From: TWA4 sp051879215
GTDB lineage: Bacteria > Bacillota > Clostridia > Lachnospirales > Lachnospiraceae
Assembly: GCA_051879215.1 (NCBI GenBank)
Contig: JBJELP010000267.1
Coordinates: forward strand, 1 to 64,000
DNA length: 64,000 bases
Direction of reading: 5' to 3'
The first letter of the stretch is position 1. Every line of letters starts with the position of its first letter. The notes beneath the pieces were generated by a model. It was not told where the DNA came from. It did not search any database and saw only the letters and a list, made by a program, of their open reading frames with translations. The translations under genes were made by a program, and so were the position numbers. Shown here piece by piece: positions 8,932-18,224 of the stretch.

Positions 8932-8956
8932 GCAGCCATTGGCTGCTTCCTCCCTT
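8932..8956 (-). promoter_or_regulatory. Hairpin between ribosome binding site and start of yhaM
   Basis: Minus strand: the SD sequence AAGGGAGGAA is followed at once by the 6-bp stem GCAGCC / GGCTGC with a three-base loop, then GACATATT and the ATG at 8923. Folding would bring the SD to a normal distance from the start codon. That effect is inference. Confidence 0.45.
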
Positions 8957-8959
8957 CTA

Positions 8960-10273
8960 TCAGCCCTGACGGACTGCCGGAGTTATCTTTAACTCCATTT
9001 TTATATATGCACCTTTACTGTATCGGTATACACTGATTGAAATCGGACGGTCCGGCAGAAGCTTTGTCAGCTTCTTTTCATAATCTTCCATGGTCAGGAT
9101 AGAATCTCCGTCCAACTGATAAAGAATATCACCTTCCTGCAGACCGCCGGTATAAGCCGGACTGTCTTTCCTCACATCCAGAATATAGATTCCTTCCGGC
9201 ATGCCCGCAGAACTGCGGATTTCCTCTTCTATATCCTGTCCGCTGATTCCAAGTCCTGCCGTTGTTTTTCCTTCATAGATCCGGCTGATTGCAGGATACA
9301 TATCTTCAATACTGTATGCGATGGAATAGCTGCTGTTCAGACTTGTATCAGTCTGGGCGTGATCCGAATAGATCCCCAGAAGATTCCCATCCGTACCAAT
9401 GAGGAAACTGCAGCCGGATGCACTCACCGGAATGGAACACTGGATTCCCCGGATTGTGGTATCCGTAAGGGAAATCTGATCAACGATACAGGAAATAAAT
9501 CCCACATTGACCGAGCCGATTCTTCCGCTGGGACTGCCTGCGGCCATAACCGGGTTTCCCGGTTTCAGACTGGCAGTACTTCCCATCAGAATCACCTGAA
9601 TCTGCTCCGGATGAACCACTGATTTTTTTTCCATTGCAAGTACTGCCGCATTGTAAGCCGTATCATATCCCTGCAGTCGGGATTCCACCCATTCACCACC
9701 CGGAAGCCGGCAGCGGATAGAATCTGCACCCAGGATGCCGCTGCATCCGGTCAGAATATAGTACTGATCATCTGTATTTCTGATAATGATTCCTGACTGT
9801 GTCATCTCGCTGTCATAACTGGTTGAAAACCAGTCCATATCTTTTCTTACCGCTTCCACCAGAACCAGTGACTTTTCCAGAGAATCTGCCACGGACTGCA
9901 CCGTTTCAGACAGGGTCTGTTTCTTTTCCTGTGTTTTTTTATCAATCTGCCGGGAAATAAATTCCTCCAGTTCTTTCTGGCTCTGCGGCAGTTCCGAATG
10001 TACATCCTCTTCTATGGTTTCCGCTTCTGTCTCTTCGGGAAGTTTTACCGTTTTTTCATTCTGCGGCCTGAAAACCGATGAAAAAACAGCAAAAACAACA
10101 GCTGCCGTCAGTCCGAAGACCAGACCGCCTGCAGCCGGTTTACAAAGATAATTTATGATTTCAGATCGGATATTTTTCCTGGTTACGATCTTTTCCCGGA
10201 TAAAATCCGGCTGTTCCAAACCTCCGTAATCCGCATCTGACCGGTTTTCCTTTGCATCGTTTTTCATGTCCAT
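8960..10273 (-). CDS. Membrane-anchored HtrA/DegP-like protein with PDZ domain, catalytic triad lost
   Basis: A 437-residue protein with a cytoplasmic N terminus, one transmembrane helix (about residues 45-70), a coiled or acidic linker, a trypsin-fold S1C domain (about 140-310) and a C-terminal PDZ domain (about 325-430, ending SPAYTGGLQEGDILYQLDGDSI). In active HtrA proteases the triad sits in NHV, DLAVL and GNSGG. The matching places here read TGCSG, YNAAVLAM and SASGCSF, so His, Asp and Ser all appear replaced. The protein should therefore bind rather than cut peptides. The start at 10273 has GAGG seven bases upstream. It is divergent from mutS2 and immediately upstream of yhaM on the same strand. 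Confidence 0.75.
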   Translation of the reverse strand: MDMKNDAKENRSDADYGGLEQPDFIREKIVTRKNIRSEIINYLCKPAAGGLVFGLTAAVVFAVFSSVFRPQNEKTVKLPEETEAETIEEDVHSELPQSQKELEEFISRQIDKKTQEKKQTLSETVQSVADSLEKSLVLVEAVRKDMDWFSTSYDSEMTQSGIIIRNTDDQYYILTGCSGILGADSIRCRLPGGEWVESRLQGYDTAYNAAVLAMEKKSVVHPEQIQVILMGSTASLKPGNPVMAAGSPSGRIGSVNVGFISCIVDQISLTDTTIRGIQCSIPVSASGCSFLIGTDGNLLGIYSDHAQTDTSLNSSYSIAYSIEDMYPAISRIYEGKTTAGLGISGQDIEEEIRSSAGMPEGIYILDVRKDSPAYTGGLQEGDILYQLDGDSILTMEDYEKKLTKLLPDRPISISVYRYSKGAYIKMELKITPAVRQG

Positions 10274-10360
10274 CAACCTGCCTCACCACAAAATCCTTTC
10301 TGCCATTATAAATTATAACGCTTCCAATGTGAAGCGATTTTCTCAGATATTTTCACTCAG

Positions 10361-10389
10361 TTGCAGGAATCCGGCGGCTGTGCTACAAT
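10361..10389 (+). promoter_or_regulatory. SigA-type promoter for mutS2
   Basis: TTGCAG, a 17-base spacer, and TACAAT, 45 bases before the start of mutS2. Confidence 0.6.
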
Positions 10390-10434
10390 GATAGCTGTGA
10401 AATTATCTGTTTTTTGAACTTATCGGAGATTAAT

Positions 10435-12843
10435 ATGAATAAAAAAGCGCTGAAAACATTAGAATATGACAAAATTCTGGAGCGTCTTGCCCGCTACGCA
10501 TCCACTCCCCTCGGGGAAGAAACCTGCCGCAGCCTGGAACCCATGGATGATATTTCCATGATACGTCTGGCCGTACAGGAAACAACGGATGCCGCTGACC
10601 GCATCCGCAGACATGGTCCGGTTTCCTTCAGCGGGGTAAAAGATATCACCGCTTCCATCAAACGGCTGGAAATCGGCTCCAATCTGGGAATCAGTGAACT
10701 GCTGGCTGTCAGCAGCCTGCTTTCCGCAGCTTCCAGAGCCAGAAACTACGGCCGGGAGGAGGAAGAAACACCCGATGATTCCCTGACCTGCTATTTTGAA
10801 GCACTGGACCCCCTGACCCAGCTGCATAAAGAAATTACCCGCTGCATTAAATCGGAAGAAGAAATTGATGATCATGCCAGTCCTGCACTGCATCAGATCC
10901 GCCGTTCCATGGGCGGAATCAATGCCCGTATTCATGCCCAGCTGAATTCCCTCCTGGCCGCACATAAAAACGAACTGCAGGATGCTGTTGTCACCATGCG
11001 CAACGGTCGTTACTGTCTTCCCGTAAAGGCTGAAAATAAAAACCAGATTTCCGGTATGGTACAGGATCAGTCCTCCACCGGATCCACTTATTTCATTGAA
11101 CCCATGGCGGTGATCAAACTGAACAATGAAATGCGGGAACTGGAAATCCGGGAGCAGAAGGAGATTGAAATCATTCTGGCATCCCTCAGCAGTCAGACCG
11201 CTCCCTATACAGACATCCTGATGGAAAATCTGAAAGCACTGTCCCATCTGGATTTCGTATTTGCAAAAGCACTGTATTCTGCCAGCTACAAGGGATCCTG
11301 TCCTGTTTTCAATACAAAAGGGATCATCCATATCCGGGACGGACGCCACCCTCTTCTGGATCCGGCAAAGGTTGTGCCCACCACCATTCGCCTGGGAAAG
11401 GATTTTACCCTGCTGATCATCACAGGACCCAATACCGGCGGTAAAACCGTATCACTGAAGACCACGGGACTTCTGCAGATGATGGGACAGTCCGGTCTGC
11501 ATATCCCTGCCTTTGAGGGTTCCGAACTGGCTGTTTTTGAGGAAATTTATGCGGACATCGGTGATGAGCAGAGTATTGAGCAAAGCCTCAGTACCTTCTC
11601 CGCCCATATGACCAACATTGTACCCATTCTTGAGAAGGCAGATATACGCTCTCTGGTACTTTTTGATGAACTGGGAGCAGGCACTGATCCGGTGGAAGGT
11701 GCCGCACTGGCTATGTCCATTCTGAATTTTCTTCATAACATGCAGGTACGTACCATGGCAACCACCCACTACAGTGAACTGAAGGTTTATGCCCTTTCCA
11801 CCGATGGAGTGGAAAATGCATCCTGTGAATTTGATGTGGATACCCTGTCCCCCACCTACCGTCTGCTGATCGGTATTCCCGGCAAAAGCAATGCCTTTGC
11901 CATCTCCAGAAAACTGGGGCTGGAAGAACACATCATCGAAACGGCAGGCTCTTACATCGGCAAGCAGGATAAAGCCTTCGAAGATGTCATTGCCGATCTG
12001 GAACATTCCCGTCAGGAAATGGAAAAAGACAAGGCTGAAATCGAACGGCTGAAACGGGATGCTGCCATTCTGAAACGCCGTGTGGAGGAACAGAAAAAAC
12101 AGCTGGAAGAACGTCGTGAAAAGCTGATCAATCAGGCCAATGAAGAAGCCCAGCAGATTCTCCGTTCTGCAAAGACAACAGCCGACCAGACCATCCGCCG
12201 GATCAACAAACTGGGGCAGCAGGGCGGTGATAATATGCAGGAGCTGGAAAAAGAGCGGGCAAAGCTGCGTAATCAGCTGGATAAAAATGAAAAGAAAAAA
12301 CAGAAACGGCTTTATGCATCAGCCAAAACCGCCCGTGCAGAAGATATTAAGATCGGAGACTCCATCCGGGTGATTTCCCTCAATATGAAAGGTACAGTAA
12401 CCTCTCTCCCCAATGCCAAAGGGGATCTGCAGGTTCAGATGGGTATCATGAATTCCCAGGTTAATATCCGTGACGTGGAACTTCTGAATGAAAATACCAT
12501 GTCCGGTCCCGACGGTCAGGCCATCCTGTCCAGCCGGAAAACAGGAAAAGGTACCCATGCCAGCCAGATCAAGATGAACAAATCCATGAATGTCAGCACT
12601 GAAATCAATCTGATCGGTATGAACGCTGATGAGGCTATTTCCACTCTGGACAAATATCTGGATGATGCCTATCTGGCCCATCTTCCCCAGGTCCGCGTCG
12701 TTCATGGGCGCGGTACCGGAACGTTAAAAAATGCGGTTCACAATCATCTGAAACGGCTTCGCTACGTCAAGAGTTACCGTCTCGGAACTTTCGGAGAAGG
12801 CAATACCGGTGTAACCATTGTTACCTTTGATACGGCTCAGTAA
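10435..12843 (+). CDS. mutS2: Endonuclease MutS2
   Basis: An 802-residue MutS2 protein. The core has the ABC-type ATPase with Walker A GPNTGGKT (about residues 331-338) and the FDELGAGTDP Walker B. A long charged coiled coil (about 510-640) follows, and a C-terminal Smr nuclease domain (INLIGMNADEAI...VRVVHGRGTGTLK) ends the protein. MutS2 lacks the mismatch-recognition domain; it is linked to recombination suppression and to rescue of collided ribosomes. The ATG at 10435 is chosen for GGAG six bases upstream; the ORF could open at 10414. Length and domain order are normal. Confidence 0.93.
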   Translation: MNKKALKTLEYDKILERLARYASTPLGEETCRSLEPMDDISMIRLAVQETTDAADRIRRHGPVSFSGVKDITASIKRLEIGSNLGISELLAVSSLLSAASRARNYGREEEETPDDSLTCYFEALDPLTQLHKEITRCIKSEEEIDDHASPALHQIRRSMGGINARIHAQLNSLLAAHKNELQDAVVTMRNGRYCLPVKAENKNQISGMVQDQSSTGSTYFIEPMAVIKLNNEMRELEIREQKEIEIILASLSSQTAPYTDILMENLKALSHLDFVFAKALYSASYKGSCPVFNTKGIIHIRDGRHPLLDPAKVVPTTIRLGKDFTLLIITGPNTGGKTVSLKTTGLLQMMGQSGLHIPAFEGSELAVFEEIYADIGDEQSIEQSLSTFSAHMTNIVPILEKADIRSLVLFDELGAGTDPVEGAALAMSILNFLHNMQVRTMATTHYSELKVYALSTDGVENASCEFDVDTLSPTYRLLIGIPGKSNAFAISRKLGLEEHIIETAGSYIGKQDKAFEDVIADLEHSRQEMEKDKAEIERLKRDAAILKRRVEEQKKQLEERREKLINQANEEAQQILRSAKTTADQTIRRINKLGQQGGDNMQELEKERAKLRNQLDKNEKKKQKRLYASAKTARAEDIKIGDSIRVISLNMKGTVTSLPNAKGDLQVQMGIMNSQVNIRDVELLNENTMSGPDGQAILSSRKTGKGTHASQIKMNKSMNVSTEINLIGMNADEAISTLDKYLDDAYLAHLPQVRVVHGRGTGTLKNAVHNHLKRLRYVKSYRLGTFGEGNTGVTIVTFDTAQ

Positions 12844-12920
12844 CAGCCGCTGTATTGCAGTTGCTTTTGCTGTACCGTAATCATGAATGACCTGAAAATG
12901 ATATCAGGAAGGAGAAAACT

Positions 12921-13634
12921 ATGCCGAAACAGAAAATCCTCATTGTCGATGATGATGAAATGATCAGTGAACTGATTGCTCTCTATCTGGCGAAGGAAAT
13001 GTTTGAAACACGTATTGTGGGAGACGGTCTGGAAGCACTGACTGTATTCGAAGAATTTCAGCCCAATCTGATTCTTCTGGATCTGATGCTTCCCGGTATT
13101 GACGGATATGAGGTCTGCAGAGAAATCCGTAAGACCTCCAATACACCAATCATCATGCTTTCTGCCAAAGGAGAGGTATTTGACAAGGTGCTTGGTCTGG
13201 AGCTGGGGGCTGATGACTATATCATCAAACCCTTTGATTCCAAAGAACTGGTTGCCAGAGTAAAAGCTCTGCTGCGCCGGGCATCTGCCTTTTCTGCCCA
13301 GCCTTCCATCCCGATCCCGGAACAGCCGACAGCCCAGTATGTATCTTATCCGGATCTGATTGTGAATCTGACAAACTATTCAGTCACATTGAAAAACAAG
13401 CGTCTGGACATGCCGCCGAAGGAACTGGAACTGCTTTATTTTCTTGCCAAATCTCCCAATCAGGTTTTTACCAGAGACCAGCTTCTGGACCATATCTGGG
13501 GATATGAATATCAGGGAGATACCCGTACCGTTGACGTGCATGTAAAAAGAATCCGTGAGAAAATCGGTGAAAACCCTTTCTGGAAACTGGCCACCGTTCA
13601 TCGGATCGGATATAAATTTGAAGTAATGTCATGA
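12921..13634 (+). CDS. OmpR-family response regulator
   Basis: A 237-residue two-component response regulator. The receiver domain (residues 1-120) has acidic residues DDDE near the start, the phospho-acceptor D54 in LILLDLMLPG, and a conserved lysine in IIKPF. The winged-helix DNA-binding domain occupies about residues 145-235 (PKELELLYFLAKSPNQVFTR, DVHVKRIREKIG). It overlaps the sensor kinase gene by four bases (ATGA), so the two are translationally coupled. A good site, AGGAGA, precedes the ATG. No target gene can be inferred from the neighbours. Confidence 0.92.
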   Translation: MPKQKILIVDDDEMISELIALYLAKEMFETRIVGDGLEALTVFEEFQPNLILLDLMLPGIDGYEVCREIRKTSNTPIIMLSAKGEVFDKVLGLELGADDYIIKPFDSKELVARVKALLRRASAFSAQPSIPIPEQPTAQYVSYPDLIVNLTNYSVTLKNKRLDMPPKELELLYFLAKSPNQVFTRDQLLDHIWGYEYQGDTRTVDVHVKRIREKIGENPFWKLATVHRIGYKFEVMS

Positions 13635-15049
13635 AGAAAAAACTGAATATGAAAATACTGGTCGGTTTTCTGATCTTTGGTCTGGCCGCCTTTATTCTGA
13701 TTTCCACCTATGCTTCCGGCCTGGTTCTGACAGTTCTGTGCCGGATCCATGCTGAAAAACTCTATGAACAGGCTGAAAACCTGGCTGCTGAATGCGTCAG
13801 TTCCTATAACGGCAATATGTACCCTCTGTCAGACAGACAGGAAGAGTACAATGGGATTGCCAAAGGCATAAACGGTATGATCTGGATTGCCGACAGCGAC
13901 GGAAATATCATCTATGACAGTTCTGATCGATATACCGGAAAGATGATTTCTGATTTTTCTCCTGCCTCTTTCGGCAGCGGCAGTAAAAAAATCCCCCGGT
14001 ATGCAGAAATCGGTCGTTTTTACAATATGTTGGAAGCCCGGCAGTTATCTGTTATGGCTTCCATTCATGTTAAATACAGAACCAGAGGATACGTTATCAT
14101 ACATCTTCCCATGTCCATTGTGGAAACGGATCAGTATCAGATCCTGAATCTGATGTATCTCAGCGGCGGTATTGTCTTCCTGCTGTCCTTTTTCCTGCTG
14201 TTTCTGTTCCAGAGGTATGTTTACCGCCCTCTGAAGGAAATCATTCATGCGGCAGATGAATATGCTGACGGCAATCTGAAGTATCGCTGCCCGGTTGTCA
14301 GCAATGATGAGATCGGATATCTGTCTGCAACACTGAACTATATGGCCTCAGAACTGAACAACGCGGAAGAATACCAGCGGAAATTCATTTCCAATGTTTC
14401 CCATGATTTTCGTTCCCCGTTAACTTCCATCCGGGGCTATCTGATTGCCATACTGGATGGAACCATACCGCCTGAACTGTACGAAAAATACCTGAATATT
14501 GTCATCCGTGAAACCGACCGGCTGAACAAACTGACTGAAGGATTGCTGACCCTCAATCAGCTGGATGGTGAAAACCGTTCTTCACTGAATCTGGTGTCTT
14601 TTGATATCAATCAGGCGATTAAGGATACCTGTACTTCCTTTGAAGGACGATGCAGAAATAAAAATATCACATTTAATCTAACATTTTCAGCAAAAACCAT
14701 GGGAGTCCGTGCAGACTTCGGCAAAATCCAGCAGGTATTATACAACCTGATCGACAATGCCATCAAATTTTCCGGTAATGATACGACCATTGATCTGGAA
14801 ACCTACGATCGTCATGGAAAGGTGTTTGTTTCCGTCAAGGACCACGGCTGCGGGATTCCCATCGAAAACCAGAAAAAAATCTTTGAACGGTTTTACAAAG
14901 CAGACAATTCCAGAGGAAAGGACCGGCAGGGAACCGGTCTCGGTCTGGCAATTACCCGGGAGATCATCCTTGCCCATCAGCAGACCATTGACGTAATCAG
15001 CACCCCCGGTGTCGGAACCGAATTTATTTTCACACTGGCGAAAGCATAA
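13631..15049 (+). CDS. Membrane sensor histidine kinase
   Basis: A 472-residue sensor kinase partner of the preceding regulator. Transmembrane helices at about 10-32 and 178-200 flank an extracytoplasmic sensor domain. A HAMP linker follows (RYVYRPLKEIIHAADEYADG), then the HisKA phospho-acceptor H258 in NVSHDFRSPLTS, and an HATPase domain with N-box NLIDNAIKFS, G1 DHGCGIP and G2 GTGLGLAI. It is of normal length and starts inside the stop region of the regulator. The signal is unknown; the extracytoplasmic domain has no motif I recognise. Confidence 0.92.
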   Translation: MKKKLNMKILVGFLIFGLAAFILISTYASGLVLTVLCRIHAEKLYEQAENLAAECVSSYNGNMYPLSDRQEEYNGIAKGINGMIWIADSDGNIIYDSSDRYTGKMISDFSPASFGSGSKKIPRYAEIGRFYNMLEARQLSVMASIHVKYRTRGYVIIHLPMSIVETDQYQILNLMYLSGGIVFLLSFFLLFLFQRYVYRPLKEIIHAADEYADGNLKYRCPVVSNDEIGYLSATLNYMASELNNAEEYQRKFISNVSHDFRSPLTSIRGYLIAILDGTIPPELYEKYLNIVIRETDRLNKLTEGLLTLNQLDGENRSSLNLVSFDINQAIKDTCTSFEGRCRNKNITFNLTFSAKTMGVRADFGKIQQVLYNLIDNAIKFSGNDTTIDLETYDRHGKVFVSVKDHGCGIPIENQKKIFERFYKADNSRGKDRQGTGLGLAITREIILAHQQTIDVISTPGVGTEFIFTLAKA

Positions 15050-15059
15050 TGGTTCTGTT

Positions 15060-15557
15060 TTATTTACTCCAGTGCAGTCTGTGAAGATTGCCGTCATGCT
15101 GCATACCTGCAAAATTCTGCTGGCGCAGCGCTTCGTATAAAACAATCGATGCAGAATTGGAAAGATTCAGGGAACGGATATCCGGATTCATGGGAATCCG
15201 GATGGCTGTTTCCTCATAATGAACCAGAATTTCTTCCGGAATGCCGGCACTTTCTTTTCCAAACATTATATAATCATCCGGACCATAACTGACCTCGGTA
15301 TAAAGCTTTCTTGCCTTGGTGGTTGCCATAAAAATATGGGCTCCCGGATTCTTCTCCAGAAACTCCTCAAAATTTTTATATATGGTCACATCCAGATTCG
15401 GCCAGTAATCCAGTCCTGCCCGTTTCAGTGTTTTATCATTGATCTGAAACCCAAGGGGCTCAATCAGATGCAGTCTTGTCCCGGTGGCAACACAGGTTCT
15501 TCCGATGGTTCCTGTATTTCCCGGAATTTCAGGCTCATGAAGTACAATATTCAACAT
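15060..15557 (-). CDS. trmL: tRNA (cytidine(34)-2'-O)-methyltransferase TrmL
   Basis: A 165-residue SPOUT-class methyltransferase that 2'-O-methylates the wobble nucleotide of leucine tRNAs. Family blocks are visible: LHEPEIPGNTGTIGRTC at the N terminus, GLDYWPNLDV, MFGKESAGIPEEIL and the C-terminal knot IPMNPDIRSLNLSNSASIVLYEALRQ. The tail after residue 155 is a little longer than usual. It converges with the sensor kinase gene, leaving only ten bases between stops. Confidence 0.92.
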   Translation of the reverse strand: MLNIVLHEPEIPGNTGTIGRTCVATGTRLHLIEPLGFQINDKTLKRAGLDYWPNLDVTIYKNFEEFLEKNPGAHIFMATTKARKLYTEVSYGPDDYIMFGKESAGIPEEILVHYEETAIRIPMNPDIRSLNLSNSASIVLYEALRQQNFAGMQHDGNLHRLHWSK

Positions 15558-15684
15558 AATTCTCTATTCCTTTCCAGTATAACTCACGCTAATTGACAAA
15601 CTGTTTCATACAAGCATGAACAGCATGACCTTTTGACCCTGGTAACTCATACTAATGTATTTATATAAATATTTCCTGTGCAAA

Positions 15685-15750
15685 AAGAAAGAACTGCAGA
15701 TTTGCCCGGACCTGTCAAAACTCCGAAAAAGCTGCAGCTCTTTTTATCTT
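15685..15750 (-). terminator. Terminator after the aminotransferase gene
   Basis: On the minus strand AAAGAGCTGCAG pairs with CTGCAGTTCTTT (11 of 12), followed by CTTTTTG. It lies just downstream of the stop at 15802. Confidence 0.55.
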
Positions 15751-15801
15751 TTACATAAAGTATTTCATCCCATCCGGCAGTTTCCGGGCAGAACGCTGCG
15801 T

Positions 15802-16968
15802 TTACTCCACCACCGGAAGCGTCTTCACAAATGCTTCTATTCGTTCCAGTGCGCGCTTCAGGCTGTCCAGAGAGTATGCATAGGAAATACGGATATAACC
15901 TTCTCCGCTGTCACCGAATGCTGTACCGGGTACGACGGCAACCTCCTGTTCCTGCAGCAGTTTCAAAGCAAACTCCTCAGAAGTCATACCATACTTTTTA
16001 ATACTGGGAAATACATAGAATGCACCCCTTGCTTCAAAACAGTCCATGCCAATACGGCGCAGCTCATGGAGCAGAAAACGGCGGCGCTGGTTATAGGCCT
16101 CTGTCATCATGGCAACATCATCATCCCCATTACGAAGAGCCTCCACAGCCGCATACTGACTGGTTGTGGGTGCACACATGATGGCAAACTGATGAATCTT
16201 GGTCATCTGGCTGATGATTTCCTCCGGTCCTGCTGCATAACCCAGACGCCATCCTGTCATGGCAAATGCCTTGGAAAAGCCATTAATCACAATGGTTCTT
16301 TCTGCCATACCCGGCATTTCTGCAATGCTGACATGTTTGTCGCCATAGGTCAGTTCCGCATAGATTTCATCGGAAATTACAAAAAGGTCCTTTTCAATAC
16401 AGACTTTTGCAATTTCTTCCAGATTCTTACGGGACAGCACGGCACCTGTGGGATTATTGGGAAACGGAAGAATCAGAACTTTTGTCTTTTCCGTACATGC
16501 TTCTTCCACTTCAGCAGCTGTCAGCTGGAATTCATTCTCAACCTTTAACGGAATCGGCACAGGTACTGCATGGGTCAGCTGGGCACAGGGCAGATATGAT
16601 ACGTAGCAGGGCTCCGGAATCAGAACTTCATCTCCGGGATCGATCATGGCACGCAGGCCAACGTCAATGGCTTCACTGCCGCCGATGGTAACCAGAACTT
16701 CTGACTCATTATAATTGAGATTAAATTTCCGTTTCAGATAATTACAGATTTCAATCTTCAGTTCTTTTAAACCGGCATTTGAGGTATAATATGTACGACC
16801 GTGTTCCAGGGAATAAATACCTTCTTCACGAATATGCCAGGGTGTATCAAAATCCGGTTCGCCCACACCAAGGGAAATGGCATCAGGCATATCATTTACC
16901 ACATCAAAAAACTTACGGATTCCGGAAGGCTGCATTTCACGGGTAATTTTGGATATCGGGTCTCTCAT
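15802..16968 (-). CDS. Class I/II pyridoxal-phosphate aminotransferase
   Basis: A 388-residue fold-type I aminotransferase of the aspartate/aromatic group. PFPNNPTGAVLS and the PLP lysine in NGFSKAFAMTGWRLGYAAGP (about residue 235) are present, as is the C-terminal arginine region GEGYIRISYAYS that binds the substrate carboxylate. It starts in a four-base overlap with the stop of the Lrp regulator upstream, so both are one operon and the regulator probably controls it in response to an amino acid. The substrate (aspartate, an aromatic amino acid or another) cannot be decided from the sequence. Confidence 0.88.
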   Translation of the reverse strand: MRDPISKITREMQPSGIRKFFDVVNDMPDAISLGVGEPDFDTPWHIREEGIYSLEHGRTYYTSNAGLKELKIEICNYLKRKFNLNYNESEVLVTIGGSEAIDVGLRAMIDPGDEVLIPEPCYVSYLPCAQLTHAVPVPIPLKVENEFQLTAAEVEEACTEKTKVLILPFPNNPTGAVLSRKNLEEIAKVCIEKDLFVISDEIYAELTYGDKHVSIAEMPGMAERTIVINGFSKAFAMTGWRLGYAAGPEEIISQMTKIHQFAIMCAPTTSQYAAVEALRNGDDDVAMMTEAYNQRRRFLLHELRRIGMDCFEARGAFYVFPSIKKYGMTSEEFALKLLQEQEVAVVPGTAFGDSGEGYIRISYAYSLDSLKRALERIEAFVKTLPVVE

Positions 16969-17450
16969 GGCGTAATCTTCATCCTTTCATCTTCTCTGGT
17001 TTCATTGGCCAGAATAATACCGTGATCTTTATATTTTTTCAGAATAAAGTATGTTGCGGTACTGATTACCTGATCCAGTACGGAAAGTTTTTCCGTAACA
17101 AATTTAGAAACACCGCGCATGGTCTTGCCTTCCAGAATAACAGTAAAATCATATGCACCGGACATCAGATATACTGCATTTACTTCGGGATACTTCATAA
17201 TTCGTTCTGCAAAATTATCAAAGCCCTGTCCTCTGGAAGGTGTTACACGTACTTCGATCAATGCTGTGACTTTTTCCTCTGAAGTATTATCCCAATTGAT
17301 CAATGTGTGATAACCACAAATAATATGTTCCTTTTCCATATCTGCGATGGTATTGGCAATAACCGATTCATCTTCTCCCAGTAAAATCGCCAGTTCATGA
17401 AGATTGATGCGGCTGTTCTTTTCCAGCACCGCAAGAATTTTGTCTCTCAT
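16965..17450 (-). CDS. Lrp/AsnC-family transcriptional regulator
   Basis: A 161-residue leucine-responsive-type regulator. The N-terminal helix-turn-helix (residues 1-55, NSRINLHELAILLGEDESVIANTIADME) is followed by the RAM/AsnC ligand-binding domain (VTALIEVRVTPSRGQGFDNFAERI...YLMSGAYDFTVILEG). GGAGG precedes the ATG. It overlaps the aminotransferase gene by four bases, so it most likely senses an amino acid handled by that enzyme. Confidence 0.88.
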   Translation of the reverse strand: MRDKILAVLEKNSRINLHELAILLGEDESVIANTIADMEKEHIICGYHTLINWDNTSEEKVTALIEVRVTPSRGQGFDNFAERIMKYPEVNAVYLMSGAYDFTVILEGKTMRGVSKFVTEKLSVLDQVISTATYFILKKYKDHGIILANETREDERMKITP

Positions 17451-17537
17451 TGTTTATCCTCCTTCATTCGGGCACTCCATGCCCTGTATAGTTTCAGCTG
17501 CTATCTCCCGGAGAAATCCAGCGGGATTGGGGCAGCA

Positions 17538-18203
17538 TTATTTCAAAACTTTCAATAATTCATCCTGCTCCGGCCGGTTCAGACAGCTTTGGACTTCATC
17601 ATGACAGATCAGTTTGTCCTGATCTGCTGTCATATAGCCGATTACCTGACAGGGTATTCCGGTGCTTTTCAGTGCCTGCACCACCTCATATCCATGGTCT
17701 GCTATCATCATGGTACATCCGCAGGACATCAGCTGCCACGGATTCAGGTCAAATACTTCGCAGCATTCAATGGTAATCTGACGCACCGGAACCGCTTCAT
17801 AATCAATACGGAATCCCTTTCCGCTCTCTGCTGCCAGCTGACACAGTGCTGTCAGCAGACCGCCCTCTTCCACAGGATATACAGCCTTTACTCCATGTTT
17901 CCGGATCAGATCCGGATCCGGATAACAGTGTGCCTGTTTTTCCAGAGTTTTTCCTGTCCGTATGAAGTGAAGAGGAAGAGTCTTTGCCAGTTCCTTTTCA
18001 TAATTCTCAGTAAGATAAACGGTACCTGCCATACCAATATAGCCAAATAACACTATTTCCTGCCCGGATGTGATCTCTGCTGCATCCGGATCATAGTATT
18101 TCAGCAGCTTTTCTCTGTAAAGCGCCGTTTCATAACAATCCGCAAAAGCGGAGAGGGCTTCTGCCTTCTCCGCTTTCATTCTGTACATTCTGTCCATACT
18201 CAT
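17538..18203 (-). CDS. AIR-synthase-C-terminal-domain protein (PurM/HypE-like, half-length)
   Basis: A 221-residue cytoplasmic protein. The second half (DLNPWQLMSCGCTMMIADHGYEVVQALKSTGIPCQVIGYMT, about residues 153-195) resembles the C-terminal domain of the PurM/HypE/ThiL/SelD superfamily. The family's N-terminal ATP-binding domain, normally about 150 residues with a glycine/aspartate metal motif, is missing. The N-terminal region instead has a charged helix and GQEIVLFGYIGMAGTVYL. It may be a stand-alone regulator or a degenerate enzyme; no hydrogenase or purine gene is near. The ribosome site is weak. Family placement is moderate and function unknown. Confidence 0.55.
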   Translation of the reverse strand: MSMDRMYRMKAEKAEALSAFADCYETALYREKLLKYYDPDAAEITSGQEIVLFGYIGMAGTVYLTENYEKELAKTLPLHFIRTGKTLEKQAHCYPDPDLIRKHGVKAVYPVEEGGLLTALCQLAAESGKGFRIDYEAVPVRQITIECCEVFDLNPWQLMSCGCTMMIADHGYEVVQALKSTGIPCQVIGYMTADQDKLICHDEVQSCLNRPEQDELLKVLK

Positions 18204-18224
18204 TTATATCCGTGTTACAATGCC

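Noticed and set aside
15655..16548. Plus-strand frame of 297 codons
   Set aside because: Opposite the aminotransferase gene; rich in Cys/His as expected for an antisense frame.
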